This document shows, piece after piece, positions 45,786 to 54,693 of a stretch of 64,000 nucleotides of DNA; position 1 is the stretch's first letter; every line of letters starts with the position of its first letter. A model generated the notes under the pieces. It was not told where the DNA came from and did not search any database. It saw nothing but the letters and a program-made list of their open reading frames with translations. The DNA is taken from contig DAIMZH010000001.1 in assembly GCA_036734105.1 (NCBI GenBank), positions 85,246 through 149,245 on the forward strand. Reading direction: 5' to 3'. Origin of the DNA: Azoarcus_F sp036734105 (lineage in GTDB: Bacteria > Pseudomonadota > Gammaproteobacteria > Burkholderiales > Rhodocyclaceae). Position numbers and translations under genes: made by a program.

Positions 45786-46732
45786 TTGCAGTCGTAGGAC
45801 ACGCCCATCGCGGTGTCGATGGTGCGAACGACTTCCCAGTGCTGCTTGTAGGTGATCGGCAGGAACTTGGCTTCACCCGAGTTCTTGAACTCTTCCATCA
45901 GCGTCGACCCTTCCCACGGATAGGAGAAGAAGGCGTCCTGGATCTTCTGCTGAAGCTCGGGATGCAGGTTGTAGACCACGCCGTAGCCCGTTGTCGGGAA
46001 GGTCTGTGACTTGTAGATGGAGACCAACTGCTCCGGCTTGACCACGTCACGTGAGATCATGCGCTTGAGCACCGAGTTGGCGATGGCGGCGACCGGATAG
46101 TCCTTGTTGGCCACGCCGAGGATCGAGTTGTCGTGCTTGCCCGAGAACACAGGCTCGTAGTCCTTTTCGGCAACCAGCCCATACTCGGCCTCGAGCAGCG
46201 CCGACGGCGCCTTGTAGCCCGAGTTCGAGGTCTGCGAGGTGAACGCCATCTTGCCGCCGCGGATGTCCTCGATCTTCTCGATGCCGGAACCCGGGTAGGT
46301 GATGATCTCCATCTCGTAGCCGAAGCTGTCGTCTTCGCGCGCCATCATCGCGAACGGACGGAAGCCCGCGCAGTTGACCGCGAGCGGATTCGAGCCCGTG
46401 TTGAAGCCGGCCACGTGCAGGCGACCGGCACGCATGGCCTCGAGTTGCGCCGCGTTGGACTGCACCGGGAAGAACTGCACCCGCTTGCCGGTCACCGTCT
46501 CCATATGCTTGAGAAAGTCGTCCCACACTTTGGCATAGACAGCAGGGTCTTCCACCGGCGTGAAGGCGAAAACCAGGGTCGCAGGATCGATCCACTGTGA
46601 CGAATCGGTCGGAATGTCTGCCACCATGTCGCCGTCCGCATCCTGGAAACGCGGATCGAGGGCGTGCGCAGCGGTTACGGAGAACACGGCAGAAACACCG
46701 ACCAGCAACTTCATCAAGCTTTTCAGCGACAT
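45782..46732 (-). CDS. phnD: Phosphonate ABC transporter, periplasmic binding protein PhnD (cluster A)
   Basis: This 316-residue protein has a signal peptide (cleavage near AHA, residue 24) and a PhnD-type fold: LVFAFTPVEDPAVYAKVWDDFLKHMETVTGKRV, then GRLHVAGFNTGSNPLAV and GGKMAFTSQTSNSGYKAPSALL. It captures a phosphonate or related anion for PhnEEC. It is first in the operon and follows a Pho-box-like repeat by about 50 bases, so phosphate starvation should induce it. Sequence is clearly different from the cluster B PhnD, suggesting another ligand. Confidence 0.93.
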   Translation of the reverse strand: MSLKSLMKLLVGVSAVFSVTAAHALDPRFQDADGDMVADIPTDSSQWIDPATLVFAFTPVEDPAVYAKVWDDFLKHMETVTGKRVQFFPVQSNAAQLEAMRAGRLHVAGFNTGSNPLAVNCAGFRPFAMMAREDDSFGYEMEIITYPGSGIEKIEDIRGGKMAFTSQTSNSGYKAPSALLEAEYGLVAEKDYEPVFSGKHDNSILGVANKDYPVAAIANSVLKRMISRDVVKPEQLVSIYKSQTFPTTGYGVVYNLHPELQQKIQDAFFSYPWEGSTLMEEFKNSGEAKFLPITYKQHWEVVRTIDTAMGVSYDCK

Positions 46733-46780
46733 CGTAAACCCCTCTTCAAAGTGATTTGATCGAGCGAGATTACCGATGAC

Positions 46781-46813
46781 GGATGACGTTTCCGTGACGT
46801 TTTGGTGACATTT
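46781..46813 (-). promoter_or_regulatory. Pho-box-like direct repeat upstream of cluster A phnD
   Basis: Three GTCA cores (minus strand; TGAC on the plus strand at 46784, 46795 and 46806) are spaced exactly 11 bases apart with A-rich spacers, as in PhoB sites (repeats of CTGTCAT every 11 bases). They lie 50-80 bases before the phnD start. PhoB binding is inferred. Confidence 0.65.
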
Positions 46814-46875
46814 GCACCGGCTGCTAGCAAGGCGGTGCGAAGGGCAAAAACTGGCGCAACACTATGTGCAAGCGG

Positions 46876-47832
46876 TCAGATACGCCCGACCACGATGTTC
46901 GGCCGTATTCCGATAGTGGCGCAAACCGACTCCAGGTCCAGACCGCGACTGACACCGAAATCGGTCACCAGTGCGGTATCAAAGCCGGCCGCGCGGCCAC
47001 CAAGTACGTCGGTGTGAAGCGTGTCGCCCACCATCAGCACGCGGGACGGATCGACATCGCGCCCCAGACGCTGGCGGGCAATCGCGAAGATGTTGGCAAA
47101 CGGCTTGCCAAAATACTCGCAGCGGATACTGCTTTCCCGCTCCAGCCAGCGGGCATAATGCCCGGGCTCCAGGGTCCAGCCATGCTCACGTGGTGCAACA
47201 AGGTCCGGGTTGGCGACTAGAACCGGCCGGGGGTGATCGCGCAGCGTGCGCAGCAAGCGCAACTGGCGCTCGTCGTTCCAGGTAGCCGAGCTGAGCAGAA
47301 TGAAGCCGTCGCTGCGTGCGTAGTCGGCATCGTCATCGAGCAGAAAGCTTAGCGAAGCTGGCAGATCAGACACATTCGCATCCACAGCAGCCATCACGCC
47401 CCAACGAAACGCCTTGCCAGCACCATGGCCCGCGCCACGCGCGTGCACCATTTGAGCGTCGGCACTTTCGGTCGCGCCGGTACCCAGCGCAGCGAGCAAG
47501 GCGTGACGACTCGTCACGAGCTCATCAAGCTCGAAGACGAAACCAAGACGGCGATATTTGGCCAGCAAAACCAGGGATGGCGCGCTGGCGGCATTGCTGA
47601 CCACCAGCAAGCGCTTGCCAGCTTCGCGCAATGTTGCGATCCGCTTTACCGCCCCGGGAATCGCCGACTCACCAATGTTGAGCACACCGAAGGCGTCAAA
47701 CAGAAACACGTCATAAGCGTCCAGCACCCCCTCCAGCGTCTCCATGCGTCGCCAGCGCTCAGGAAAGACCGCCTGCGGCAAACGGCCCCGGATCGCCTCG
47801 CATGCCTTGATCAGAGCGATTGAATCACTCAT
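46876..47832 (-). CDS. HAD-IIA family hydrolase
   Basis: This 318-residue protein is of the NagD-like HAD subclass IIA. Motif I is FLFDAFGVLNIGE, which has FDAFGV rather than the usual DxDG(V/T)L, so the second Asp is replaced by Phe; motif II lies in VVSNAAS, and motif III/IV in FGKPFANIFAIA and VLMVGDTLHTDVLGGRAAGFDTALV. It probably hydrolyses a phosphoester, but substrate is unknown. The ATG at 47832 has GGAG upstream. It sits upstream of the cluster A phnD on the same strand. Confidence 0.82.
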   Translation of the reverse strand: MSDSIALIKACEAIRGRLPQAVFPERWRRMETLEGVLDAYDVFLFDAFGVLNIGESAIPGAVKRIATLREAGKRLLVVSNAASAPSLVLLAKYRRLGFVFELDELVTSRHALLAALGTGATESADAQMVHARGAGHGAGKAFRWGVMAAVDANVSDLPASLSFLLDDDADYARSDGFILLSSATWNDERQLRLLRTLRDHPRPVLVANPDLVAPREHGWTLEPGHYARWLERESSIRCEYFGKPFANIFAIARQRLGRDVDPSRVLMVGDTLHTDVLGGRAAGFDTALVTDFGVSRGLDLESVCATIGIRPNIVVGRI

Positions 47833-47936
47833 GTCCCGCTCCCATCCAATTATCAAGCTCCTTTTGCCGATACCATGCACAAAGCGCTTTACACAGCCAT
47901 TAACGCCATTGCGTGAGGCCTGTCTGCGTTGGGCGC

Positions 47937-47994
47937 GATTGCTCAAACACCCTCGGTCGGGGTTAGACTAGCACTCGGTCTAGCTTGAGCGATC
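47937..47994. repeat. Inverted repeat in a divergent promoter region
   Basis: GATTGCTCAA (47937-47946) and TTGAGCGATC (47985-47994) pair at 9 of 10 positions across a 38-base loop that also holds two CTCGGTC copies. It lies between the divergent HAD and GNAT/nitrilase genes and may bind a regulator. Confidence 0.35.
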
Positions 47995-48068
47995 ATTGCC
48001 AGCCAGAATGGTAAGCGAGAAGCTCGATTCGTTCTTTGGAAGCACGTTACGACAACCCAGTCAAACAC

Positions 48069-49670
48069 ATGAGCAAGAAGCCCGAAGAAAAGTCCAAGCC
48101 GCACAAGAAGCTGCGCAAGCCGACCCGCAAGGAAACCGAGCATAGACTGGTGTTGCGAACCTCCCGCCTGTCAGACTACGGCGACATCCGGGCCATAATG
48201 GACAGCGTCTATTCAACTCTGGGGGGAGCATGGAGTCGTGAGCAGTTTGCGGCCCAGATCAAGCGGTTTCCCGACGGACAGTTGTGCATTGAGGACAACG
48301 GCAAGGTTGTGGCTGCGGCAATAAGCCTGATCGTCGATTACGCCCGTTTTGGCGACCAGCACGGTTACTGGGACATTACCGGCAACGGCTATCTGACCAC
48401 CCACGATCCAAAAGGTGACACGCTTTATGGCGTCGATGTGTTTGTGCACCCGGACTACCGCGACTTGCGGCTGGGTCGCAGGCTCTACGATGCCCGGAAA
48501 GCGCTGTGCGAACACCTTAACCTGCGCCGCATCGTCGCCGGTGGCCGCATCCCGGGTTATGCAAAGCACGCCGACCAGATACCGCCGAGCCGCTATATCG
48601 AGCTGGTAAAAAAGAAGGAGCTTCGCGACCCCATCCTGAGCTTCCAGCTCGCCAACGATTTTCATGTGCGCAGGTTGATCACCGGCTATCTGCCGGAAGA
48701 CGAGGAGTCCGGCGCCTTCGCCACGCTGATCGAATGGAACAACATCCACTACCGCGAACCGGAACGGCGCAGCGCGGACAAGCTCCACTTTGAACGACGG
48801 AGCACCGTGCGAATCGGCGCGGTCCAGTGGCAGATGCGCCCGGCGGACTCGCTCGACGAGTTGTGCTCGCAGATCGAATTCTTCGTCGACGCGGTGTCCG
48901 GTTACAAGGCGGACTTCGTTGTGTTCCCGGAATTCTTCTCCGCGCCTTTGCTGTCGCGCCATCAGGAATCCAACCCGGCACAGGCCATTCGCGAGCTCGC
49001 CGCCTACAGCGACGCCTTGCGCGACCACATGCTCAAGCTGGCGCTCTCTTACAACATCAACATCATCGGCGGCAGCATGCCGATCTATCATGACGAGGCG
49101 CTGTACAACGTCGCCCATCTGCTGCGCCGCGACGGCACCTGGGACGCGCAGTACAAGTTGCACATCACCCCCGACGAGAACGCCTACTGGGGCCTGTCCG
49201 GTGGCAACCGGTTGCGGGTATTCGACACTGACGCCGGGCGGATCGGCATCCTGATCTGCTATGACATCGAGTTTCCGGAACTCGGGCGGATACTCGCCGA
49301 ACGTGGCATCGACATCCTGTTCGTGCCCTACTGGACCGACACCAAGAACGGTTACCAGCGGGTGCGCACCTGCGCCCAGGCGCGCGCGGTGGAGAACGAG
49401 ATCTATGTGGTCATTACCGGCAGCGTGGGCAACCTGCCGAATGTCGAGAACATGGACATCCAGTATTCACAGTCCGCAATCCTGACGCCTTCCGATTTCG
49501 CCTTTCCGCATGACGCAATCGCCGCCGAGGCCACGCCCAACACCGAGATGAGCCTGATCGCCGATCTCGACATCAACAAGCTCAAGGAACTGCGCGAACA
49601 AGGCAGCGTGCGCAACGCACTTGACCGGCGACGTGACCTCTACCGGGTGGAGTGGCTGGGCGGGGACTAG
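48069..49670 (+). CDS. Bifunctional GNAT acetyltransferase/carbon-nitrogen hydrolase
   Basis: This 533-residue protein fuses two enzymes. The N-terminal part (about residues 30-215) is a GNAT N-acetyltransferase with an acetyl-CoA loop in VHPDYRDLRLGRRLYDAR. The C-terminal part (about 240-525) is a nitrilase-superfamily amidohydrolase with the catalytic triad in FVVFPEFF (Glu), KLHITPDE (Lys) and ILICYDIEFPE (Cys). It is a known fusion without a settled substrate. The ATG at 48069 was chosen over an upstream TTG. It ends tail to tail with phnX (4-base overlap); a link to amino-phosphonate metabolism is only positional. Confidence 0.88.
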   Translation: MSKKPEEKSKPHKKLRKPTRKETEHRLVLRTSRLSDYGDIRAIMDSVYSTLGGAWSREQFAAQIKRFPDGQLCIEDNGKVVAAAISLIVDYARFGDQHGYWDITGNGYLTTHDPKGDTLYGVDVFVHPDYRDLRLGRRLYDARKALCEHLNLRRIVAGGRIPGYAKHADQIPPSRYIELVKKKELRDPILSFQLANDFHVRRLITGYLPEDEESGAFATLIEWNNIHYREPERRSADKLHFERRSTVRIGAVQWQMRPADSLDELCSQIEFFVDAVSGYKADFVVFPEFFSAPLLSRHQESNPAQAIRELAAYSDALRDHMLKLALSYNINIIGGSMPIYHDEALYNVAHLLRRDGTWDAQYKLHITPDENAYWGLSGGNRLRVFDTDAGRIGILICYDIEFPELGRILAERGIDILFVPYWTDTKNGYQRVRTCAQARAVENEIYVVITGSVGNLPNVENMDIQYSQSAILTPSDFAFPHDAIAAEATPNTEMSLIADLDINKLKELREQGSVRNALDRRRDLYRVEWLGGD

Positions 49671-50449
49671 CTGTCGTCCAGTTGCGACAACAGTGCCGGC
49701 AGGTCGGCCACCGTGTCGATGACATAATGGGCACCGGCAGCCAGCAGCTTGCCGGTCGCAAAAACCCGCAGCGCCTGCACTTCATCTGCCGACAGACTGG
49801 CGAGCTGCGCCGGGGTCTTGCCCACGTGGTTGCCCGACAGCGCGACACCAACAGTCAGGCAACCGGCGGCGAGACCCTCGGCAATCCCTGGCTCGGTATC
49901 ATCCACCTTGACCACCGAGGATGGCGGATAGACACACAGATCGATGAAGCACTGATACATGCCCAGCGGTCCCGGGCGACCTTCCGGCAGGTCGTCGGCG
50001 CAGACCAGGTTGTCGGGCTCATAGCCCTGAGCCGCCGCCACCGGCAGCAGACGCGCCATGATAGAGCGGGTGTAGCCGGTCGTGGAGCCGATCTTCAGAC
50101 CCATCGCCCGCAGCTTTTCAACCGCCTCGCGCGCGCCGGGAACCAGCTCGCCGAAATCCGCCACCACCTCCTCGTTCATGGGGACGAAGATTTCGTAGAT
50201 GCGGTCGACATCGACCTCGCTGGGCGCCACGCCATGCACCCGCCGCCACTCACCCGCGAGGCGAGCCGCGAACAGCATGCTGCGAATGTGATCGCGCTTG
50301 GGCGCGCCCATCGGTGCCCGCGCCTCGGCAATGCTGGCCTCGACACCAAAGCGGCGGAAGGCCTCGACAAACACGCCCATAGGCGCAAAAGATCCGAAAT
50401 CTATCGTCGTTCCGGCCCAGTCAAACACGACTGCCTTGAATCGCTTCAT
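49667..50449 (-). CDS. phnX: Phosphonoacetaldehyde hydrolase (phosphonatase) PhnX
   Basis: This 260-residue HAD enzyme cleaves phosphonoacetaldehyde to acetaldehyde and phosphate. The nucleophile is Asp10 in FDWAGTTID, the PhnX-type motif with Ala at +2; the Schiff-base lysine is Lys51 in PMGAPKRDHI; DDTEPG supplies the Mg2+ ligands. It acts on the PhnW product. It lies 62 bases downstream of phnW on the same strand. Confidence 0.96.
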   Translation of the reverse strand: MKRFKAVVFDWAGTTIDFGSFAPMGVFVEAFRRFGVEASIAEARAPMGAPKRDHIRSMLFAARLAGEWRRVHGVAPSEVDVDRIYEIFVPMNEEVVADFGELVPGAREAVEKLRAMGLKIGSTTGYTRSIMARLLPVAAAQGYEPDNLVCADDLPEGRPGPLGMYQCFIDLCVYPPSSVVKVDDTEPGIAEGLAAGCLTVGVALSGNHVGKTPAQLASLSADEVQALRVFATGKLLAAGAHYVIDTVADLPALLSQLDDS

Positions 50450-50511
50450 TGCAAACTGACTCCAATTGAAAACCCGATCTCAAAGGCTGGCGATGATCAA
50501 ACGGCCTGCTT

Positions 50512-51720
50512 TCAATCCGTTGCGCTTGAGCAGTCCATGCTGTCGAGCAGACCGCGCTTGATCAGCGCATCTAACGACGGCGCAAGAGTGCGCACCCCAA
50601 GATCATGCAGGGCTTCCGCCACGGCCTCCAGCAGACGATTGATCACCGGCACATCCAGTTGCCCTATGCACCCGAGGCGGAAGCTGGCTACCTCGGTCAG
50701 TTTTCCTGGATAAATGATGAAACCGAGGCGCTTCATCAGTTGGTAGAAGCGATCAAACTCGAAGGCGGGGTCAGCAGGGCAGAAAAAGGTCGCAATGATG
50801 GGTGATTGCCAGCGTTGATCAAGCAGCGTTTCAAAACCAAGCGCCCGCATACCCGCTACCATGGCGTCACGGTTGGCACGGTAACGCGCACCCCGCGCTT
50901 CAACGCCGCCCTCGCATTCGTGTAAACGCAGTGCCTCAAGGAATGCAGCCACCGTGTGCGTCGGTGGCGTAAAACGCCACTGCCCGGTTTCCTCCAATGT
51001 TGTCCATTGGGCATGGGCATCGAGACTCAAGGAATGCGCATTACCTTTGCACCGCGCAAGCGCATCCCGCCTGACCAGCAGGAAACCGAAGCCAGGAACA
51101 CCTTCGATGCACTTGTTGGCTGACGAGACAAGCGCATCAAAGCTGATACGCGTCGGCGGCACTGGAATGGCGCCGAACGAAGACATCGCATCAATCAATA
51201 GTCGGCAACCTGCATGAGCGACCGCATCCGCGATCTCCTCCAGCGGGTTGAGGATGCCCGAACTGGTCTCGCAATGGATCGCAACAACATGGGTAATCGA
51301 GGGGTCATCGGCGAGTAGGCGTGCCACCTCGTAACCACGCGGTGGCAGAAAATCACCCTTGTCCAAAACGATGTGAGAGCGCCCCATGACCCTGAGGGTC
51401 TCAGCGGCCCGTTTGCCATAGGTGCCATTGGCAAGCACCAGAGCCCGACCGTTAGGTGGCACCAGCGTGCCAAGCATAGACTCAACAGCAAATGAACCAC
51501 TTCCCTGCATGGGCACGCAGGTGTAGGCCTCATGACCGTTTCCCAGCATCCGCACCAGACGGGTACGCAAGTCCAGCGTCATGGAACGAAAATCTTCGTC
51601 CCAACTTCCCCAGTCGCGAAGCATCGCCGCCTTCACTTCATAAGCGGTGGTCAGCGGTCCCGGCGTAAGCAACCAGGGCTCACCCAGTCGAGGTGGAGCC
51701 ATGTCGGTGGCAAGAAGCAT
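50512..51720 (-). CDS. phnW: 2-aminoethylphosphonate-pyruvate transaminase PhnW
   Basis: This 402-residue PLP enzyme converts 2-aminoethylphosphonate and pyruvate into phosphonoacetaldehyde and alanine. Motifs are LLTPGPLTT near residue 20, LIDAMSSFGAIP with Asp177 contacting the PLP ring, and SSANKCIEGVPGFGF with Lys203 as the Schiff-base lysine. AAGGA 8 bases before the ATG at 51720 supports this start. E. coli-type enzymes are about 365 residues; the additional residues are mostly C-terminal. phnX follows. Confidence 0.96.
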   Translation of the reverse strand: MLLATDMAPPRLGEPWLLTPGPLTTAYEVKAAMLRDWGSWDEDFRSMTLDLRTRLVRMLGNGHEAYTCVPMQGSGSFAVESMLGTLVPPNGRALVLANGTYGKRAAETLRVMGRSHIVLDKGDFLPPRGYEVARLLADDPSITHVVAIHCETSSGILNPLEEIADAVAHAGCRLLIDAMSSFGAIPVPPTRISFDALVSSANKCIEGVPGFGFLLVRRDALARCKGNAHSLSLDAHAQWTTLEETGQWRFTPPTHTVAAFLEALRLHECEGGVEARGARYRANRDAMVAGMRALGFETLLDQRWQSPIIATFFCPADPAFEFDRFYQLMKRLGFIIYPGKLTEVASFRLGCIGQLDVPVINRLLEAVAEALHDLGVRTLAPSLDALIKRGLLDSMDCSSATD

Positions 51721-51963
51721 TCACAAAGTCCTTTGTCTGGCAGGCAATGCTGCTCCACAAGGATTGCAGAGCAACATGAACAAGATGTGACAGTCTTGAC
51801 TAACAAGATCGCAGCGGTGAGACCCCGTGCGCCGTGCCGGACCGGATCACCTGTGTAATTCATCCACCTGAAGGCGGCAATGATCGTCGTATTTCCGTAA
51901 AAACACGGTAACTGGGCAGGGACACACTGCAAACCACGAAAACCGGTTTCGAGGACAACGCGC

Positions 51964-52791
51964 ATGCCGCTACAGGTTGAAGAGGTGACGAAGCGATTCG
52001 GCGGCAACGTCGCGGTCGACAAGGTGAGCTTCAGCGTCGAGAAACCGGCGATGATTGGCATCATCGGCCGCTCCGGTGCGGGCAAATCGACCTTCCTGCG
52101 CATGGTCAACCGATTGACCGACGCCTGCGAAGGCAGCATCCGCTTCGAGGGCGAGAACGTCCTTGAGTACAAGGGCAAGCGCAAGCGCGCCTGGCAATCG
52201 CAGTGCGCAATGATCTTCCAGCAGTTCAATCTGGTGCCGCGCATGGACGTGGTGTCGAACGTGCTGCACGGCACGCTCAACCAGCGTTCGACGCTGGCTA
52301 CGGTGTTCAACCTGTTCCCGCGCGAAGACATCCGCCACGCGATCGGCATCCTCGACCGCCTTGGCATCGCCGAGCAGGCACCCAAGCGGGCAGAAGCACT
52401 GTCGGGTGGACAACAGCAACGCGTCGCGATCGCCCGCGCCCTGATGCAGGATCCCAAGATCATCCTCGCTGACGAGCCGATCGCCTCGCTTGACCCGATG
52501 AACGCCAAAATCGTCATGGACGCCCTGCGGCGCATCCACGAGGAGGACGGGCGCATGGTGATCGCCAACCTTCACACTCTCGACACTGCACGCCAATACT
52601 GTGACCGCGTGATCGGCATGCGCCAGGGGAAGATAGTGTTCGATGGTTCGCCCGATGAGTTGACCACTGCAGTTGCCCGCGACATCTACGGTGCCGACGA
52701 GAGTTTTTCTGAAGCTGCCACATCGACCAGCCTCGACGTGCTGGAACGGACATCCGACATCTTTGTGCGCGAGGCCGGCGTCGCAGCCTGA
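51964..52791 (+). CDS. phnC: Phosphonate ABC transporter ATPase PhnC (cluster B)
   Basis: This 275-residue ATPase powers the second phosphonate importer. Walker A is GRSGAGKST, signature LSGGQQQRVAIARAL, Walker B ILADEPIASLD. It has the PhnC insertion RSTLATVFNLFPREDIRHAIGILDRLG. The gene is divergent from phnW across 243 bases, which must hold both promoters; no Pho-box repeat like that of cluster A was found there. phnD follows after 72 bases. Confidence 0.94.
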   Translation: MPLQVEEVTKRFGGNVAVDKVSFSVEKPAMIGIIGRSGAGKSTFLRMVNRLTDACEGSIRFEGENVLEYKGKRKRAWQSQCAMIFQQFNLVPRMDVVSNVLHGTLNQRSTLATVFNLFPREDIRHAIGILDRLGIAEQAPKRAEALSGGQQQRVAIARALMQDPKIILADEPIASLDPMNAKIVMDALRRIHEEDGRMVIANLHTLDTARQYCDRVIGMRQGKIVFDGSPDELTTAVARDIYGADESFSEAATSTSLDVLERTSDIFVREAGVAA

Positions 52792-52863
52792 TGCGGCACC
52801 CACTCTTTCAACCATTGTTTCCATCCATCCCTCAGGCATAGCACCCACTCTGGAGAACCACCC

Positions 52864-53763
52864 ATGAAAAAGCTTGCAGCCGCCATGTTCCTGACCGCCA
52901 TCTGCGCCTCAACCGCCAGCGCTCAGGGCATTTCCGAATTCCGTATTGGCATCATGGGCGGCGAAAATGCCCAGGATCGACTGAACTCGAACGAGTGCTT
53001 CCGTGTCAAGGCCCAGGAACTCCTCGGCGTACCTGTCCGCCTGTTCACGCCGGCCGACTACAACGGCCTGATCCAGGGTCTGCTCGGCGGAACCCTCGAT
53101 CTCGCCTGGCTCGGCGCATCGACCTACGCCGCGATCTACCTCGAGAACCCCGATGCGGTCGAACCGGTCGTGGTCAAGACCAACACAGACGGCTCCTACG
53201 GTTACTACGCCATTGGCTTCGCCAGGACTGACCGCGGCATCAATTCGCTGGATGATCTCAAGGGCAAAGTGTTTGCCTTTGGCGACCCCAACTCAACCAG
53301 TGGCTACCTCATACCGTCGATCGAGATCCCGCAGTCAGGCTACTCGATGAAGCCGGGCGAGTTTTTTGGCGACATCCGCTTCGTCGGCGGCCATGAGCAG
53401 ACCATCGTCGCGGTGGCCAACGGTGACGTCGATGCCGGGGTGACCTGGGCCGACGGTATCGGTGACTGGGCCGATGGCTACAACTCGGGCGCGCTGCGCA
53501 AGGCCTCCGACGCGGGCGTCGTCGACATGAACGACCTCAAGGAAATCTGGAAGTCCAATACCATTCCGGAAGGTCCGTTCGTGCTGCGCAAGGCACTGCC
53601 CGAGCGCGTGAAGCTGGACATGGTCGCGTTGCTCACCAGCCTGCCCTATATGGACCCGGACTGCGCTTATGGCGTACTCGCCGGTGAGGCGCTTGGCGTT
53701 CAGCCGATCAACCACGACGCCTACGTCTCCATCATCGAAGCGCGCAAGGCGGCCAGCCAGTAA
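52864..53763 (+). CDS. phnD: Phosphonate ABC transporter, periplasmic binding protein PhnD (cluster B)
   Basis: This 299-residue protein has a signal peptide (cleaved after ASA near residue 20) and a PhnD fold: FRIGIMGGENAQDRLNSNECF, GGTLDLAWLGASTYAAIYL and GKVFAFGDPNSTSGYLIPSIEI. Next to phnWX it likely binds 2-aminoethylphosphonate. It is only distantly similar to the cluster A PhnD. A very stable hairpin follows before phnE. Confidence 0.93.
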   Translation: MKKLAAAMFLTAICASTASAQGISEFRIGIMGGENAQDRLNSNECFRVKAQELLGVPVRLFTPADYNGLIQGLLGGTLDLAWLGASTYAAIYLENPDAVEPVVVKTNTDGSYGYYAIGFARTDRGINSLDDLKGKVFAFGDPNSTSGYLIPSIEIPQSGYSMKPGEFFGDIRFVGGHEQTIVAVANGDVDAGVTWADGIGDWADGYNSGALRKASDAGVVDMNDLKEIWKSNTIPEGPFVLRKALPERVKLDMVALLTSLPYMDPDCAYGVLAGEALGVQPINHDAYVSIIEARKAASQ

Positions 53764-53778
53764 GCCACCTTGTTTGCC

Positions 53779-53810
53779 ACGCGGGCCGCGCCTTCACGCG
53801 CGGCCCGCGT
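53779..53810 (+). terminator. Strong intercistronic hairpin between phnD and phnE
   Basis: A 13-bp perfect GC-rich stem (ACGCGGGCCGCGC paired with GCGCGGCCCGCGT) and 6-base loop lie 16 bases after the phnD stop. No U-run follows, so it more likely stabilises phnCD mRNA or attenuates than fully terminates. Confidence 0.65.
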
Positions 53811-53829
53811 CACGTCAGGAATCCAGGAC

Positions 53830-54690
53830 ATGGCCAAGCTGCATATGCCGGCCCAAAGTGGCATCTACGGTGCCTACATGGCGCAAACCCAGCGACGACG
53901 GCTCTACTCGGGCATCCTGTTGCTGGTGTTCGTGCTGCTGCTCATATCGTCTTTCCAGATCGCCGAATCCCGCAATGCCGGCGGCTTCATTTCGGGCCTG
54001 CCGCAGCTCCTCGACTTTCCCAAGGGGCTGATCAGCGAAGCCTGGGAACGCATTGACCGGATGCCTGGCCACCTCGCGGCCTTCTTCCCGTCGCTGCTCG
54101 AGACCATCAACATCGCCGCTGCGTCCACCCTCATCGGCGCGGTCGGCGGCATCGTGCTCGCGCTGCTGTCGACCCGCGGCCTTGCGCTGTGGCCGCGCCT
54201 CATTCCGCTGTTCCGACGTACCATGGACATCCTGCGCGCGCTGCCCGAGATCGTCATCGCGTTGGTGCTCATCTTCATCCTCGGCGGCGGTCCGGTGCCG
54301 GCGATGATCGCGATCGCGCTGCATACAGCGGGCGCGCTCGGAAAACTGTTCTCCGAGGTCGCCGAGAATGCCGATCTCAAACCGGTCGAGGGCCTCGCAT
54401 CGGTCGGCGCCGGCTGGTTCCAGCGCATGTGGCTCGGCGTGATGCCGCAGGTGGCGCCCAACTTCCTGAGCTATGGCCTGCTGCGCTTCGAGATCAACAT
54501 CCGCGCCTCGGCCATCCTGGGCTTCGTCGGTGCTGGCGGCATCGGCTACGACCTGCGCAACACCATGACCTGGGGACTGGGCCGCTTCGACCAGGCGGCC
54601 GCGATCTTCATCCTGCTCTTCGTCACCATCGTGGTGGTTGACCAGATCTCCAGCCACTACCGCAACAAGATCTCCGCCGTGGAGCATTGA
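53830..54690 (+). CDS. phnE: Phosphonate ABC transporter permease PhnE (cluster B, first)
   Basis: This 286-residue permease has about six helices and the EAA-like loop SEVAENADLKPVEGLASVGAGWFQRMWLGVMPQVAP. The ATG at 53830 was chosen over an upstream open frame by family length. It is followed by another phnE after 3 bases. It should form the cluster B channel with it. Confidence 0.92.
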   Translation: MAKLHMPAQSGIYGAYMAQTQRRRLYSGILLLVFVLLLISSFQIAESRNAGGFISGLPQLLDFPKGLISEAWERIDRMPGHLAAFFPSLLETINIAAASTLIGAVGGIVLALLSTRGLALWPRLIPLFRRTMDILRALPEIVIALVLIFILGGGPVPAMIAIALHTAGALGKLFSEVAENADLKPVEGLASVGAGWFQRMWLGVMPQVAPNFLSYGLLRFEINIRASAILGFVGAGGIGYDLRNTMTWGLGRFDQAAAIFILLFVTIVVVDQISSHYRNKISAVEH

Positions 54691-54693
54691 GCC

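Noticed and set aside
49652..50713. A 353-codon plus-strand frame over phnX
   Set aside because: PhnX catalytic residues are on the minus strand; the plus frame has no resemblance to a protein family.
51721..51963. Pho box before cluster B phnC
   Set aside because: TGAC-like cores there are not spaced at 11 bases; only a weak CCGT/ACGG repeat around an A-run was seen.
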